Shown here one piece after another: positions 9,026-17,475 of a stretch of DNA of 64,000 nucleotides. The translations under genes and the position numbers were made by a program. Under the pieces are notes generated by a model, which was not told the origin of the DNA, searched no databases, and saw only the letters and a program-made list of their open reading frames with translations. Origin of the DNA: Arthrobacter sp. Y81 (GTDB taxonomy: Bacteria > Actinomycetota > Actinomycetes > Actinomycetales > Micrococcaceae); NCBI RefSeq assembly GCF_002929335.1, contig NZ_PJIL01000005.1, positions 186,001 to 250,000 on the forward strand, in the 5' to 3' direction. The stretch's first letter is position 1; every line of letters begins with the position of its first letter.

Positions 9026-10987
9026 CTATCCGAGCAGCTTGCGCTGGCGGTTCTTGTGGTCGGTGTAGGTCTGGAAGGCTTGCCGGGTGGAATCGAGATC
9101 GGAAACCTCGGAGACCGGAACGTCCCACCATGATTCGGAGCTCGGGGCATCCAGCAGCGGGTCGGATTCGACGTGGATCAGGATGGGCCCGCCGCGCTCG
9201 GGGGCGGCCTTGGCGTCGCGGATGGCCTGCTCGAGTTCGGCGATGACCTTCTCCCCCGGTTCGATCCTGATGACCTTCACGCCGAGGCTTTCGGCGTTCA
9301 GGGCCAGGTCCACCGGGAGCGTTTCGCCTTCGTCGAAGCTGTGCTGCTCCTCGTTCAGCGCCCGGTACTGGGTGCCGAAACGCTGCGAACCCAGCATCTC
9401 GGAGAGCGAGCCGATGGAGGCGTAGCCGTGGTTCTGGATCAGGACCACGATCAGCTTGATCCGTTCGGCGACGGCGGTGACCAGTTCGGTGTGCATCATC
9501 AGGTAGGAGCCGTCCCCCACCATGACCACGACGTCGCGCTGTTCGCCGCCGCGCGCGGCCTCCGCCAGCACTGCCCGCTTGACGCCCAGCCCGCCGGGGA
9601 TCTCGTAGCCCATGCAGGAGTACGCGTATTCCACGTGGTAGCCGAAGGGGTCCCGGACACGCCACATCTTGTGCAGGTCCCCGGGCAGGGACCCCGCGGC
9701 GCAAATGACGACGTCCTGGGCGTCCATGGCCCGGCTGGTGGCGCCGATGATCTCGTTCTGGGCCGGCAGAGGCGTGAACCGGGTATCGAACGCCTCGTCC
9801 ACGGTGGCGTCCCAGCGCTTCTTCTCGGCAGCGATCCTCTGTTCCAGGTCGGCACCGACGCGGTAGCCGCCCAGGGCCTGGTTCAGCTTGACCAGGACCT
9901 TGCGGGCATCGGCCACGATCGGCAGCGAGGTGCCGTGCTTGTACGCGTCGATGGCGGCGACGTTGATGTTGATGAACTTCACGTCCGGGTTCTGGAACGC
10001 GGTCCGCGAGGCGGTGGTGAAGTCCTCGTAGCGCGTGCCGATCCCGATGATCAGGTCCGCCTCGGCAGCGATGGCGTTGGCCGCCGTCGTGCCGGTGGAG
10101 CCGATCGCACCGAGGGAGAACTTGTGGTCCCAGGGCAGGACCCCGACGCCGGCCTGGGTGTTGCCCACCGGGATGCCCGTCAGCTCGACGAACTTCGCGA
10201 GTTCGTCGTTGGCGTAGGCGTAGAGGACGCCGCCGCCGGCGATGATGAGCGGGCGCTTCGCGGTACGGATGGCCTCGGCGGCACGGCGGATGTCCACGTC
10301 GTCGGCGTCGGGGCGGCGGATGCGCCACTCGCGTTCGGCCAGGAACTCCCCGGGCACGTCGAAGGCCTCGGCTTGGACATCCTGCGGGAGCGAGATGGTG
10401 ACGGCGCCGGTCTCGGCCGGATCCGTCAGGACGCGCAGGCCGTGGTGGAACGCGGAGAACAGCTGCTCGGGCCGGGAGACCCGGTCGAAGAACTTCGACA
10501 GCGGCCGGAACGCGTCGTTGACGGTGATGTCGTAGGCGTAGGGCTGCTCGAGCTGCTGCAGGACGGGGTCCGCAGCACGCGTGGCAAAGGTGTCACTCGG
10601 GAGCAGCAGCACCGGCAGGCGGTTGGTGGTGGCCAGCGCCGCCCCGGTGAGCAGGTTCGAGGAACCCGGGCCGATCGAGGTGCTGATGGCGAACGTCTGG
10701 CGGCGCCGGGTGTGGCGTGCGTAGCCCACGGCCTGGTGCGCCTGGGCCTGTTCGTTGCGGCCCTGGTAGTACGGCATGATCGTCGGATCGAGCTGCTGGT
10801 ACTGCTTCAAAGCCTGTCCGACGCCGGCAACGTTGCCATGGCCGAAGATGCCGAACGTTCCGGGGATCAGGCGTTCCCGGTAATCCAGCCCGCCGACAGA
10901 GTCAACGGTGTACTGCTTGGAAAGGTATTCCACCACGGCCTGGGCCACGGTCATACGACGGGTTCCGGTTGCTGTTCTCGTCCCCAT
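9026..10987 (-). CDS. iolD: 3D-(3,5/4)-trihydroxycyclohexane-1,2-dione hydrolase
   Basis: A 653-residue thiamine diphosphate enzyme that opens the ring of the diketo-inositol intermediate to give 5-deoxy-glucuronate. The N-terminal PYR domain has YYQGRNEQAQAHQAVGYA and the conserved SIGPGSSNLLTGAA. The central domain follows. The C-terminal PP domain contains the TPP/Mg motif GDGSYLMMHTE with NHGY about 30 residues on. The length matches IolD rather than shorter acetolactate synthases. It is separated from the upstream aldolase gene by 6 nt. A CGGAG precedes the ATG. Confidence 0.93.
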   Translation of the reverse strand: MGTRTATGTRRMTVAQAVVEYLSKQYTVDSVGGLDYRERLIPGTFGIFGHGNVAGVGQALKQYQQLDPTIMPYYQGRNEQAQAHQAVGYARHTRRRQTFAISTSIGPGSSNLLTGAALATTNRLPVLLLPSDTFATRAADPVLQQLEQPYAYDITVNDAFRPLSKFFDRVSRPEQLFSAFHHGLRVLTDPAETGAVTISLPQDVQAEAFDVPGEFLAEREWRIRRPDADDVDIRRAAEAIRTAKRPLIIAGGGVLYAYANDELAKFVELTGIPVGNTQAGVGVLPWDHKFSLGAIGSTGTTAANAIAAEADLIIGIGTRYEDFTTASRTAFQNPDVKFININVAAIDAYKHGTSLPIVADARKVLVKLNQALGGYRVGADLEQRIAAEKKRWDATVDEAFDTRFTPLPAQNEIIGATSRAMDAQDVVICAAGSLPGDLHKMWRVRDPFGYHVEYAYSCMGYEIPGGLGVKRAVLAEAARGGEQRDVVVMVGDGSYLMMHTELVTAVAERIKLIVVLIQNHGYASIGSLSEMLGSQRFGTQYRALNEEQHSFDEGETLPVDLALNAESLGVKVIRIEPGEKVIAELEQAIRDAKAAPERGGPILIHVESDPLLDAPSSESWWDVPVSEVSDLDSTRQAFQTYTDHKNRQRKLLG

Positions 10988-10993
10988 GGGAAG

Positions 10994-11944
10994 TTACTCC
11001 GATACTTCTGCGGTGTGGGCTGATGCGGTGTGGTGAAGGAGGGAGGCGGCAGTGGCCACGGCGCCGGCAACATCGCCGTCCTGCGGATACAGGAGGGTCC
11101 GGCCGACAGTGAGGCCCTGCACGCCGGGGAGGGCCAGGGCGGCCTCCCAGGTGGCGAAGACCTCGTCCTGGGTGCCTTCCGGATCCCCGCCCAGCAACAC
11201 GGTAGGCATGGTGGTGGCGGCCATCACGCGCTCCATCTCGGCCACCACGGGCAGCTTCATCCACGTGTACGCGCTCGTGGACCCCAGGCCCTCGGCGATG
11301 GCGATGGACTTGATGACGGCGTTGGTGGACAGGTCATTGCGCACCTTGCCGTGTTCGCGGACGGACAGGAAGGGCTCCACCATGGCGATCAGCTTGCGTT
11401 CAGCGAGGGAGTCGATGACCTTGGCCGTTGCTTCCAGCATGGACACGGTGTCCGGGTCGCTCAGGCAGATGCGCGTGAGCATCTTGCCGCCGTCGGCCCC
11501 CAAGGCTTCCAGGGCTGCGGCGGTGTGGCCGGTGAAGCGGTCATCGAATTCGTTGACGAGGCCGGACAGGCCGCCGCGGTTCATCGATCCGAAAATCAGT
11601 TTGCCGTCGAGTGCCCCGAGCAGCAGCAGGTCGTCCATGATGTCCGGCGAGGCGAGCACGCCGTCCACGTCGGGGTTGGCCAGCGCAATCTGCAGGCGGT
11701 CCAGCAGCTGCCGGCGGTCCGCCATGGCCACGGGATCGTTGCCAACCGCGAGGGCGCCGCGGGCGGGGTGGTCTGCGGCGACGATGAAGTTCTGCCGGCC
11801 GTACTTAAGCCCGGGGTGGCGGCGCCGAGCCTTGGCAGCGCGGGCAATAGCGTCCGGATCCTCCAGGCGGATGGTGCTCAGGTGCGCGTAGCGGCGGGGA
11901 TCATCGTCGAGGGCATTGTTCGAGGCGATGGGCGTGAGGGTCAC
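10994..11944 (-). CDS. Cgl0159-family aldolase-like (beta/alpha)8 protein
   Basis: A 316-residue predicted TIM-barrel protein of the type found next to iolC in corynebacterial inositol clusters (Cgl0159 family, often called deoxyribose-phosphate or 5-dehydro-2-deoxyphosphogluconate aldolase-like). Visible features are NFIVAADHPARGAL near residue 52, a probable Schiff-base type lysine in TWMKLPVV, and LLGGDPEG near the C-terminus. The GTG at 11944 has AAGGAG upstream and overlaps the iolC stop (GTGA). It probably cleaves the IolC product, standing in for IolJ. The reaction is inferred from context. Confidence 0.75.
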   Translation of the reverse strand: MTLTPIASNNALDDDPRRYAHLSTIRLEDPDAIARAAKARRRHPGLKYGRQNFIVAADHPARGALAVGNDPVAMADRRQLLDRLQIALANPDVDGVLASPDIMDDLLLLGALDGKLIFGSMNRGGLSGLVNEFDDRFTGHTAAALEALGADGGKMLTRICLSDPDTVSMLEATAKVIDSLAERKLIAMVEPFLSVREHGKVRNDLSTNAVIKSIAIAEGLGSTSAYTWMKLPVVAEMERVMAATTMPTVLLGGDPEGTQDEVFATWEAALALPGVQGLTVGRTLLYPQDGDVAGAVATAASLLHHTASAHTAEVSE

Positions 11945-12942
11945 AGTGCTGCTCCTTCTGTGGCGAACTGCCCGGGAACCAGGCGGCCGCGTTCGGCCAG
12001 CAGCGAGGTGACCTCGGCCGGCGTCGGCATGGCGTCGGCGCAGGACAGGCGGGACGCGACGATCGCGCCGGCGGCATTTGCGTAATCCAGGACCTGGGCA
12101 AGGGGCCAGCCGGACAGCAGTCCGTGGCAGAAGGCGCCGCCGAAGGAGTCTCCGGCGCCGAGGCCGTTGACGGTCTCCACCGGAACGGGGGCGGACACCA
12201 CGCGTTCGATGCGGGTCTTGGCCATCACGCCTTCGGGGCCGAGCTTGACGACAGCGATTTCGACGCCGGCGGCCAGGAGCCGGTCTGCCTGCTCGTCCGG
12301 GGTTCCCTCGCCCACTGCGACGGCACATTCCTTGTCGTTGCCGATCGCCACCGTGACATGCGGCAGGATCTTGGCGACCTGGGCCCGGGCTTCCGCTTCC
12401 GAGGCCCAGAACATGGGCCGGTAGTCCAGGTCCAGGATGGTGTACTGGCCGTCTTTCAGGCCGGCGTGCGGGCGGGCTTCGTGGGCCTTGATGTGCGCTT
12501 CGCGGCTGGGCTCCTGGCACAACCCGGTCACGGTGGACCAGAAGATCCGCGCCTCCCTGATGGCGTCCAGATCCAGCTCTTCGGCCTTGATCTGCAGGTC
12601 CGGGGCCGTGGGAAAACGTCCGTAGAAGTAGAGCGGGAAGTCTTCCGGCGGCTTGATGGCGCAGAACGTGACCGCGGTGGGCCATTCCTTCACCGGCGTC
12701 ACGAACGTATCGTCCACGTTGAACTTGTGCAGTTCGCGGTGCAGGTACGTGCCGAAGGCGTCATCACCGGTGCGGGTGATGACACCGGTCCGGCGGCCGT
12801 GCCGCGCGGCTGCCACAGCCACGTTGGACGGTGAACCACCGAGGTACTTTCCGAAGGACGTGACGTCCTCCAGATCCACCCCGATGTCGTTCGGGTAGAT
12901 ATCAACGCTGATGCGCCCGATCGTGAGCAGTTCGTGGGTCAC
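11941..12942 (-). CDS. iolC: 5-Dehydro-2-deoxygluconokinase
   Basis: A 333-residue PfkB/ribokinase-family kinase that phosphorylates 2-deoxy-5-keto-gluconate in the inositol pathway. The N-terminal sugar-binding signature GGSPSNVAVAAARHG begins at about residue 35, and the anion-hole and catalytic motif GLGAGDSFGGAF has Asp265 as the expected base. The start is the GTG at 12942, giving the usual THELLTIGRISVDIYP N-terminus; the frame remains open upstream but that segment overlaps the promoter. It is the first gene of the operon, and its stop overlaps the aldolase start. Confidence 0.9.
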   Translation of the reverse strand: MTHELLTIGRISVDIYPNDIGVDLEDVTSFGKYLGGSPSNVAVAAARHGRRTGVITRTGDDAFGTYLHRELHKFNVDDTFVTPVKEWPTAVTFCAIKPPEDFPLYFYGRFPTAPDLQIKAEELDLDAIREARIFWSTVTGLCQEPSREAHIKAHEARPHAGLKDGQYTILDLDYRPMFWASEAEARAQVAKILPHVTVAIGNDKECAVAVGEGTPDEQADRLLAAGVEIAVVKLGPEGVMAKTRIERVVSAPVPVETVNGLGAGDSFGGAFCHGLLSGWPLAQVLDYANAAGAIVASRLSCADAMPTPAEVTSLLAERGRLVPGQFATEGAAL

Positions 12943-13054
12943 GGTAATCGCGGACCTTTCTGGTTTGAACTCTGTACCTCTGAACAGATAGAGCTCCGGT
13001 TCCTGGCGGACCCCCGTGAGCGGGGCCACAACCACTACTTTGCCCTAGAAATAA

Positions 13055-13089
13055 TGTCCTGTCAAAGGTTTGTACTGACATATTTACAA
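13055..13089 (-). promoter_or_regulatory. iol operon promoter with IolR-like operator
   Basis: Two related blocks lie side by side, TGTCCTGTCA (13055-13064) and the sequence at 13068-13089 that begins GTTTGTACTGACATA and ends ACAA. On the minus strand the first block contains a perfect -35 hexamer TTGACA (13065-13060), with CAAAGT 17 bp downstream as a poor -10. The second block is nearly identical to one in front of the tautomerase gene at 13574-13597. Both resemble my recollection of the C. glutamicum IolR consensus KGWCHTRACA. No iolR gene lies in this window. Confidence 0.6.
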
Positions 13090-13151
13090 CTTGGCATAAC
13101 ATGCCGAATAGACACCCGCGGGACTGCCCGGCGGGGCCAAAAAGGCCCGGG

Positions 13152-13556
13152 CTACTTGCGGGGAACCGACAGTTCGCCGGTGACATACTGGGCCCGACCG
13201 AAGCCGAAGGACCAATCACCGGCAGTGTTCTCCACGTAGCCGATGAACACGTCCTCGCCGGCCACGCCCAGCTCTCCCAGCCTGCCGGCGATCGCCGCAA
13301 AGAGGGATTGCTTGGCTTCCTGGCTCCGGCCGCCCTGGGTGAAAATCTGGATCATCACCACGTCCGGCGTGCGCTCAAACCCCAGCCCGGCATCCTGGGC
13401 AAAGATCTGCCCGCGGGGATGTTCGGTCAGGACATGGAAGTAGTCGCGCTCGGGGATCCCGTATTCCGCCAGGATCGCATCATGGATCCCCCGGCTGAGA
13501 CGGCCCAGCTCCTCGGGGCTGCGGCCCTGGTTGACATCAATTCGCACGAGAGGCAC
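13152..13556 (-). CDS. Tautomerase family protein
   Basis: A 134-residue protein of the 4-oxalocrotonate tautomerase superfamily. Removal of the initiator Met would leave Pro as residue 1, the catalytic base of this family (start PLVRIDVNQGRSPEEL). The GTG start at 13556 has GAAGGAG six nt upstream. The length suggests a fused or extended member such as those with MSAD or cis-CaaD-like organisation. It has its own promoter, carrying an operator almost identical to that of the iol operon, so it may act on a keto or enol intermediate of inositol or a related polyol. The substrate is unknown. Confidence 0.8.
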   Translation of the reverse strand: MPLVRIDVNQGRSPEELGRLSRGIHDAILAEYGIPERDYFHVLTEHPRGQIFAQDAGLGFERTPDVVMIQIFTQGGRSQEAKQSLFAAIAGRLGELGVAGEDVFIGYVENTAGDWSFGFGRAQYVTGELSVPRK

Positions 13557-13573
13557 GGTTTGCTCCTTCAGTA

Positions 13574-13597
13574 GTTTGTCCTGACATACTAACAAAC
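13574..13597. promoter_or_regulatory. IolR-like operator in front of tautomerase gene
   Basis: A 24-bp element with perfect 6-bp inverted ends, GTTTGT and ACAAAC, around CCTGACATACTA. It shares the pattern GTTTGTnCTGACATAnTnACAA with 13068-13089 before iolC. Its core TGTCCTGACA fits KGWCHTRACA exactly. It lies 18 bp upstream of the GTG. Confidence 0.6.
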
Positions 13598-13728
13598 TAT
13601 GGATCGAAGGAACAAGCCATCAGTGCAGGGAAATACCCCTTGCCCGGGGGCTCCAGCAGGCGTAGCCTTAAACAACCAAGAGGTTGATAAAGCGATTGAT
13701 TGACTAAGGGCAAGGTGATTGGCAGGCC

Positions 13729-14091
13729 ATGGACTCCGGCGACGATGAACTGCTCGATGCGGCCTTCCTGGCCCTCGCCGATCCGGTCCGCCGGCGCATC
13801 ATCTCCCGGCTCAGCCGGGGCCCGGCTACCGTAAACGAACTGGCGGAACCCTTCGCGATCACCAAACAGGCGGTCTCGAAGCACATCCAGGTCCTCGAGC
13901 AGGCGCAACTGGTCACCCGCACGCGTGACGCCCAGCGCCGGCCCGTCCACCTGAACCCCGCACGGCTGGAGGCGCTCACCGCATGGATTGACCAGTACCG
14001 GTTGGTCCGCGAGGGGCAGTTCCGCAGCCTCGATGCCGTACTCCAATCCAGGGCCGCCTCAGGCGGCACACAGGCAAAGGACCCATCATGA
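13729..14091 (+). CDS. ArsR/SmtB-type metalloregulator-fold transcriptional regulator
   Basis: A 120-residue winged-helix protein with the ArsR-like pattern LADPVRRRIISRLSRGPATVNELAEPF, then the recognition helix ITKQAVSKHIQVLEQAQLV. No metal-binding cysteines are present, so it belongs to the non-metal group usually paired with activator-of-Hsp90-like (SRPBCC) proteins. Its stop overlaps the start of the first SRPBCC gene (ATGA), so the three genes form one operon. The regulator likely controls this operon; the signal is unknown. Confidence 0.88.
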   Translation: MDSGDDELLDAAFLALADPVRRRIISRLSRGPATVNELAEPFAITKQAVSKHIQVLEQAQLVTRTRDAQRRPVHLNPARLEALTAWIDQYRLVREGQFRSLDAVLQSRAASGGTQAKDPS

Positions 14092-14597
14092 GCAACGAAC
14101 TGAAACTCAGCATCCCCGAGGGACTCCCCTTCATTGACTACGAACGGGAATTCGACTTCCCGGTGGCGGACGTGTTCCGCGCCCACGAGGAACCGGACCT
14201 GATCGTCCAGTGGCTCGGCCCCCGGGGACTCAAGATGGAAATCAACCACTACGATTTCCGCACCGGCGGCAGTTACAGCTACCTCCACACGGGACCGGAC
14301 GGTGCCGCGTACGGGTTCAGCGGCGTCTTCCATACTGTCCGCGAGAACGAGTTCGCCGTCCAGACCTTCGAATTCGACGGCTACCCGGACGTGGTCAGCA
14401 TCGAGTTCCTCACCTTCGAGGACCTGGGCGGCGGCCGGTGCCGCGTCAAGGGGCATTCCGTCTACCCGAGCCAGGAGTCCCGCGACGGCATGGCGCAGTC
14501 CGGCATGGAGGGCGGCATGACGGAGGGCTATGAGCGGCTCGACGAACTCCTCGGCGGGACTGCCGGCAGCCGGGTGGCCGGGGAGGGAACGGCATGA
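14088..14597 (+). CDS. SRPBCC / AHSA1-like protein (copy 1)
   Basis: A 169-residue START-like protein of the activator-of-Hsp90-ATPase-like family. Typical motifs are EREFDFPVADVFRAH at the start, QWLGPRGLKMEI, GGSYSYLHTGPDG and a C-terminal amphipathic helix GMEGGMTEGYERLDELL. Such proteins form a hydrophobic cavity and usually have no assigned ligand. It overlaps both neighbours by 4 nt and is a clear paralogue of the next gene (shared FSGVFHTVRENEF / FRGVFHTVRENEF blocks). Confidence 0.85.
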   Translation: MSNELKLSIPEGLPFIDYEREFDFPVADVFRAHEEPDLIVQWLGPRGLKMEINHYDFRTGGSYSYLHTGPDGAAYGFSGVFHTVRENEFAVQTFEFDGYPDVVSIEFLTFEDLGGGRCRVKGHSVYPSQESRDGMAQSGMEGGMTEGYERLDELLGGTAGSRVAGEGTA

Positions 14598-15067
14598 GCA
14601 ACGCACTGAAGCTCGTGGCCCCGGAGAATCTGCCGTTTGTGGACTCCGAGCGCGAGTTTGATTACCCGGCGGCAGCGGTCTTCCGCGCGCATGTGGATCC
14701 GGGGCTGTTCCGGCAGTGGATCGGACCGCGGCAGCTGGCCACGCGGATTGACGAGTTTGACTGCCGCCCAGGCGGAACGTACCGCTTCGTGCAGGAGGGC
14801 AGGGACGGCCGGCGGCATGCGTTCCGCGGCGTCTTCCACACGGTCCGCGAGAATGAGTTTGTGCTGCAGACGTTCGAATATGAGGGATATCCGGATGTCG
14901 TCACGCTTGAGTTCGGAACGTTCGAGGATTTGCCGGGCGGGCGTTCCAAGCTCACCGGCAGGTCCGTTTACCCCAGCGTGGAAGCACGAGCCCGGTTCCT
15001 GGCTGACGGCATGGAAGCCGGCATTGCTGCCGGCTACGAACAGCTGGACGAGCTGCTCGGCCGGTGA
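14594..15067 (+). CDS. SRPBCC / AHSA1-like protein (copy 2)
   Basis: A 157-residue paralogue of the preceding gene. It keeps the same frame of motifs (EREFDYPAAAVFRAH, QWIGPRQLATRI, PGGTYRFVQEGRDG, GMEAGIAAGYEQLDELLG) but diverges in likely cavity-lining positions. It starts with an ATGA overlap. The pair looks like an old tandem duplication under one ArsR-type regulator. The operon ends in the hairpin at 15086-15147. Confidence 0.85.
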   Translation: MSNALKLVAPENLPFVDSEREFDYPAAAVFRAHVDPGLFRQWIGPRQLATRIDEFDCRPGGTYRFVQEGRDGRRHAFRGVFHTVRENEFVLQTFEYEGYPDVVTLEFGTFEDLPGGRSKLTGRSVYPSVEARARFLADGMEAGIAAGYEQLDELLGR

Positions 15068-15085
15068 GGCAGCCGGCAGTTAAAG

Positions 15086-15147
15086 AAAAGTACGACGGCG
15101 TCCCGCCACCCTCCCTGGGGAAGGCGGCCGGACGCCGTCGTACTTTT
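15086..15147. terminator. Bidirectional terminator
   Basis: An 18-bp perfect stem (15086-15103 with 15130-15147) beginning AAAAGTACGACGG and ending CCGTCGTACTTTT, so T-rich tails exist in both directions. It separates the SRPBCC operon from the convergent sucCD operon. Confidence 0.9.
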
Positions 15148-15167
15148 GGTGCTGTGGTGCTGCGGAC

Positions 15168-16070
15168 CTAGAGGGTCGCGAAGACCTCGCGCAGCAGCTT
15201 GGCGGTCTCGGACGGCGTCTTGCCGACCTTCACGCCGGCAGCCTCGAGGGCTTCCTTCTTGGCCTGGGCGGTGCCCGCGGAACCGGAGACGATGGCGCCT
15301 GCGTGGCCCATGGTCTTGCCTTCCGGAGCGGTGAAGCCGGCCACGTAGCCAACAACCGGCTTGGTGACGTTGGCCTTGATGTAGTCCGCGGCACGCTCTT
15401 CAGCGTCGCCACCGATCTCGCCGATCATCACGATCGCCTTGGTCTCGGGGTCCGCTTCGAACGCTTCGAGGGCGTCGATGTGCGTGGTGCCGATGACGGG
15501 GTCGCCGCCGATGCCGATGGCGGTGGAGAAGCCCAGGTCGCGCAGTTCGTACATCATCTGGTAGGTCAGGGTGCCTGACTTGGAGACGAGGCCGATGGGG
15601 CCCTTGCCCGTGATGTTTGCCGGGGTGATGCCAACGAGGGCCTCGCCGGGGGTGATGATGCCGGGGCAGTTCGGTCCGATGATGCGGGTGACCTGCTTGC
15701 CGTTGGCGTCGACCTTGGACTGCGCCAGCGCCCAGAACTCAGCGGAGTCCTGGACCGGCACGCCTTCGGTGATGACGACAACCAGGCCGATGCCGGCCTC
15801 GATGGCTTCAACAACGGCGTCCTTGGTGAACGCCGGCGGCACGAAGACGATGGAGACGTTGGCGCCGGTCTCGGCAATGGCTTCCTTGACCGTGCCGAAA
15901 ACGGTGATTTCGTTATCGCCGTGCAGGACCGTGGTGCCGGCCTTGCGGGCGTTGACGCCGCCCACGACGTTGGTGCCGGCCTTGAGCATCAGGGCGGTGT
16001 GCTTGGTGCCTTCGCCGCCGGTGATGCCCTGGACGATGACCTTGGAGTCCTTGTTCAGATAGATAGACAT
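15168..16070 (-). CDS. sucD: Succinyl-CoA ligase, alpha subunit
   Basis: A 300-residue TCA-cycle enzyme subunit that, with SucC, interconverts succinyl-CoA and succinate with nucleotide triphosphate formation. The N-terminal CoA-binding fold has [15 protein letters not shown]. The phosphorylated His256 lies in [11 protein letters not shown], and IGPNCPGII and KSGTLTYQM are family signatures. It follows sucC by 11 nt. The sequence is complete and standard in length. Confidence 0.97.
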   Translation of the reverse strand: MSIYLNKDSKVIVQGITGGEGTKHTALMLKAGTNVVGGVNARKAGTTVLHGDNEITVFGTVKEAIAETGANVSIVFVPPAFTKDAVVEAIEAGIGLVVVITEGVPVQDSAEFWALAQSKVDANGKQVTRIIGPNCPGIITPGEALVGITPANITGKGPIGLVSKSGTLTYQMMYELRDLGFSTAIGIGGDPVIGTTHIDALEAFEADPETKAIVMIGEIGGDAEERAADYIKANVTKPVVGYVAGFTAPEGKTMGHAGAIVSGSAGTAQAKKEALEAAGVKVGKTPSETAKLLREVFATL

Positions 16071-16081
16071 GGTGCGTCCCT

Positions 16082-17251
16082 TTACTTAGCTGCGTTGGCG
16101 AGCTCGGCGGCCTTGTCGGCGCCCTCGTCCATGGTGGCGGCCAGGGTAACCAGCGGGTGGTTGGCCTCGGCCAGGATGCGGCGGCCTTCTTCGACGTTGT
16201 TGCCGTCGAGGCGGACAACCAGCGGCTTGTTGGCGGAGTGCCCCAGCTCAGCCAGTGCACCCACGATGCCCTTTGCCACAGCGTCACAGGCGGTGATGCC
16301 GCCGAAGACGTTCACGAACACGGACTTGACCTGCTCGTCGCCCAGGATGACGTCCAGACCGGCAGCCATAACCTCGGCGGACGCTCCACCGCCGATGTCC
16401 AGGAAGTTGGCGGGTTTGACGTTGCCGTGGTTTTCACCGGCGTAGGCAACGACGTCAAGGGTGGACATGACCAGGCCGGCGCCGTTGCCGATGATGCCAA
16501 CTTCGCCGTCCAGCTTGACGTAGTTGAGGTCCTGCGCCTTGGCCTTGGCCTCGAGCGGGTCAGCAGCATCCTTGTCTTCGAGGAGTGCGTGCTTAGGGTG
16601 GCGGAAGTCCGCGTTCTCGTCCAGGGTGACCTTGCCGTCAAGGGCAACGATCTCGCCGGCGCCGGTCTTGACCAGCGGGTTGACCTCAACCAGGGTTGCG
16701 TCTTCCTTCTTGAAAACGTCCCACAGCTTCAGGATTACGTCGGCGACTTTGCCGCGCAGTTCCTCCGCGAAGCCTGCAGCGGCAACGATTTCATCGGCTT
16801 TGGCTTGGTCGATTCCCACTGCGGGATCGATGGCGATCTTGGCGAGCGCCTCGGGGCGTTCGACGGCGAGCTGTTCGATTTCCATGCCGCCTTCTACCGA
16901 GCACATGGCCAGGTAGTTGCGGTTGGCCCGGTCCAGCAGGACGGAGAAGTAGTATTCCTCGGCGATGTCCGCGCCCTGGGCGATCATGACCTTGTTGACC
17001 GTGTGGCCCTTGATGTCCATGCCCAGGATGTTGGTGGAGTGCTCCAGAGCCTCATCGGCGGTCTTGGCGACCTTAACGCCGCCGGCCTTGCCTCGGCCAC
17101 CGACCTTAACCTGTGCCTTGACGACAGTTACGCCGCCGATCTTCTCGGCAGCTGCCTTTGCTTCTTCAGGGGTGTGCGCCACGATGCCAGCAAGCACGGG
17201 TACACCGTGCGCCTCGAACATATCGCGCGCCTGATATTCAAACAGGTCCAC
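16082..17251 (-). CDS. sucC: Succinyl-CoA ligase [ADP-forming], beta subunit
   Basis: A 389-residue subunit with an ATP-grasp N-terminal domain (start [19 protein letters not shown], and [17 protein letters not shown]) and a C-terminal ligase domain with [29 protein letters not shown] and [11 protein letters not shown]. It is the first gene of the sucCD operon. The 224-nt region upstream, to the lipoprotein gene, is relatively AT-rich and is the likely promoter, with no other gene seen. Confidence 0.97.
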   Translation of the reverse strand: MDLFEYQARDMFEAHGVPVLAGIVAHTPEEAKAAAEKIGGVTVVKAQVKVGGRGKAGGVKVAKTADEALEHSTNILGMDIKGHTVNKVMIAQGADIAEEYYFSVLLDRANRNYLAMCSVEGGMEIEQLAVERPEALAKIAIDPAVGIDQAKADEIVAAAGFAEELRGKVADVILKLWDVFKKEDATLVEVNPLVKTGAGEIVALDGKVTLDENADFRHPKHALLEDKDAADPLEAKAKAQDLNYVKLDGEVGIIGNGAGLVMSTLDVVAYAGENHGNVKPANFLDIGGGASAEVMAAGLDVILGDEQVKSVFVNVFGGITACDAVAKGIVGALAELGHSANKPLVVRLDGNNVEEGRRILAEANHPLVTLAATMDEGADKAAELANAAK

Positions 17252-17475
17252 GGTTTAGTGTCCTTCTACGTCGAAGTAGTTTCTGTACAGCCGGACCCCA
17301 CGTAGTCGTGGTTACCGGGCTGCGGAATAAACGCACCCTGCGGCAGGTTTGGAAACGAGCCACACGGCGCAATGCTCCTTTCGGAACTCTAGTCCTTTCT
17401 GCGGACCGGCCCGTTCCAGAGTACCTGTTATGTGAGTAAGGACACTATTCTATGGAGCGTAGAAAAACCCCTAGA

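Noticed and set aside
10994..12685. One long frame spanning the aldolase and most of iolC
   Set aside because: The upstream part is a shadow of iolC in another frame. The aldolase begins at the GTG at 11944, which has a good ribosome-binding site and overlaps the iolC stop.
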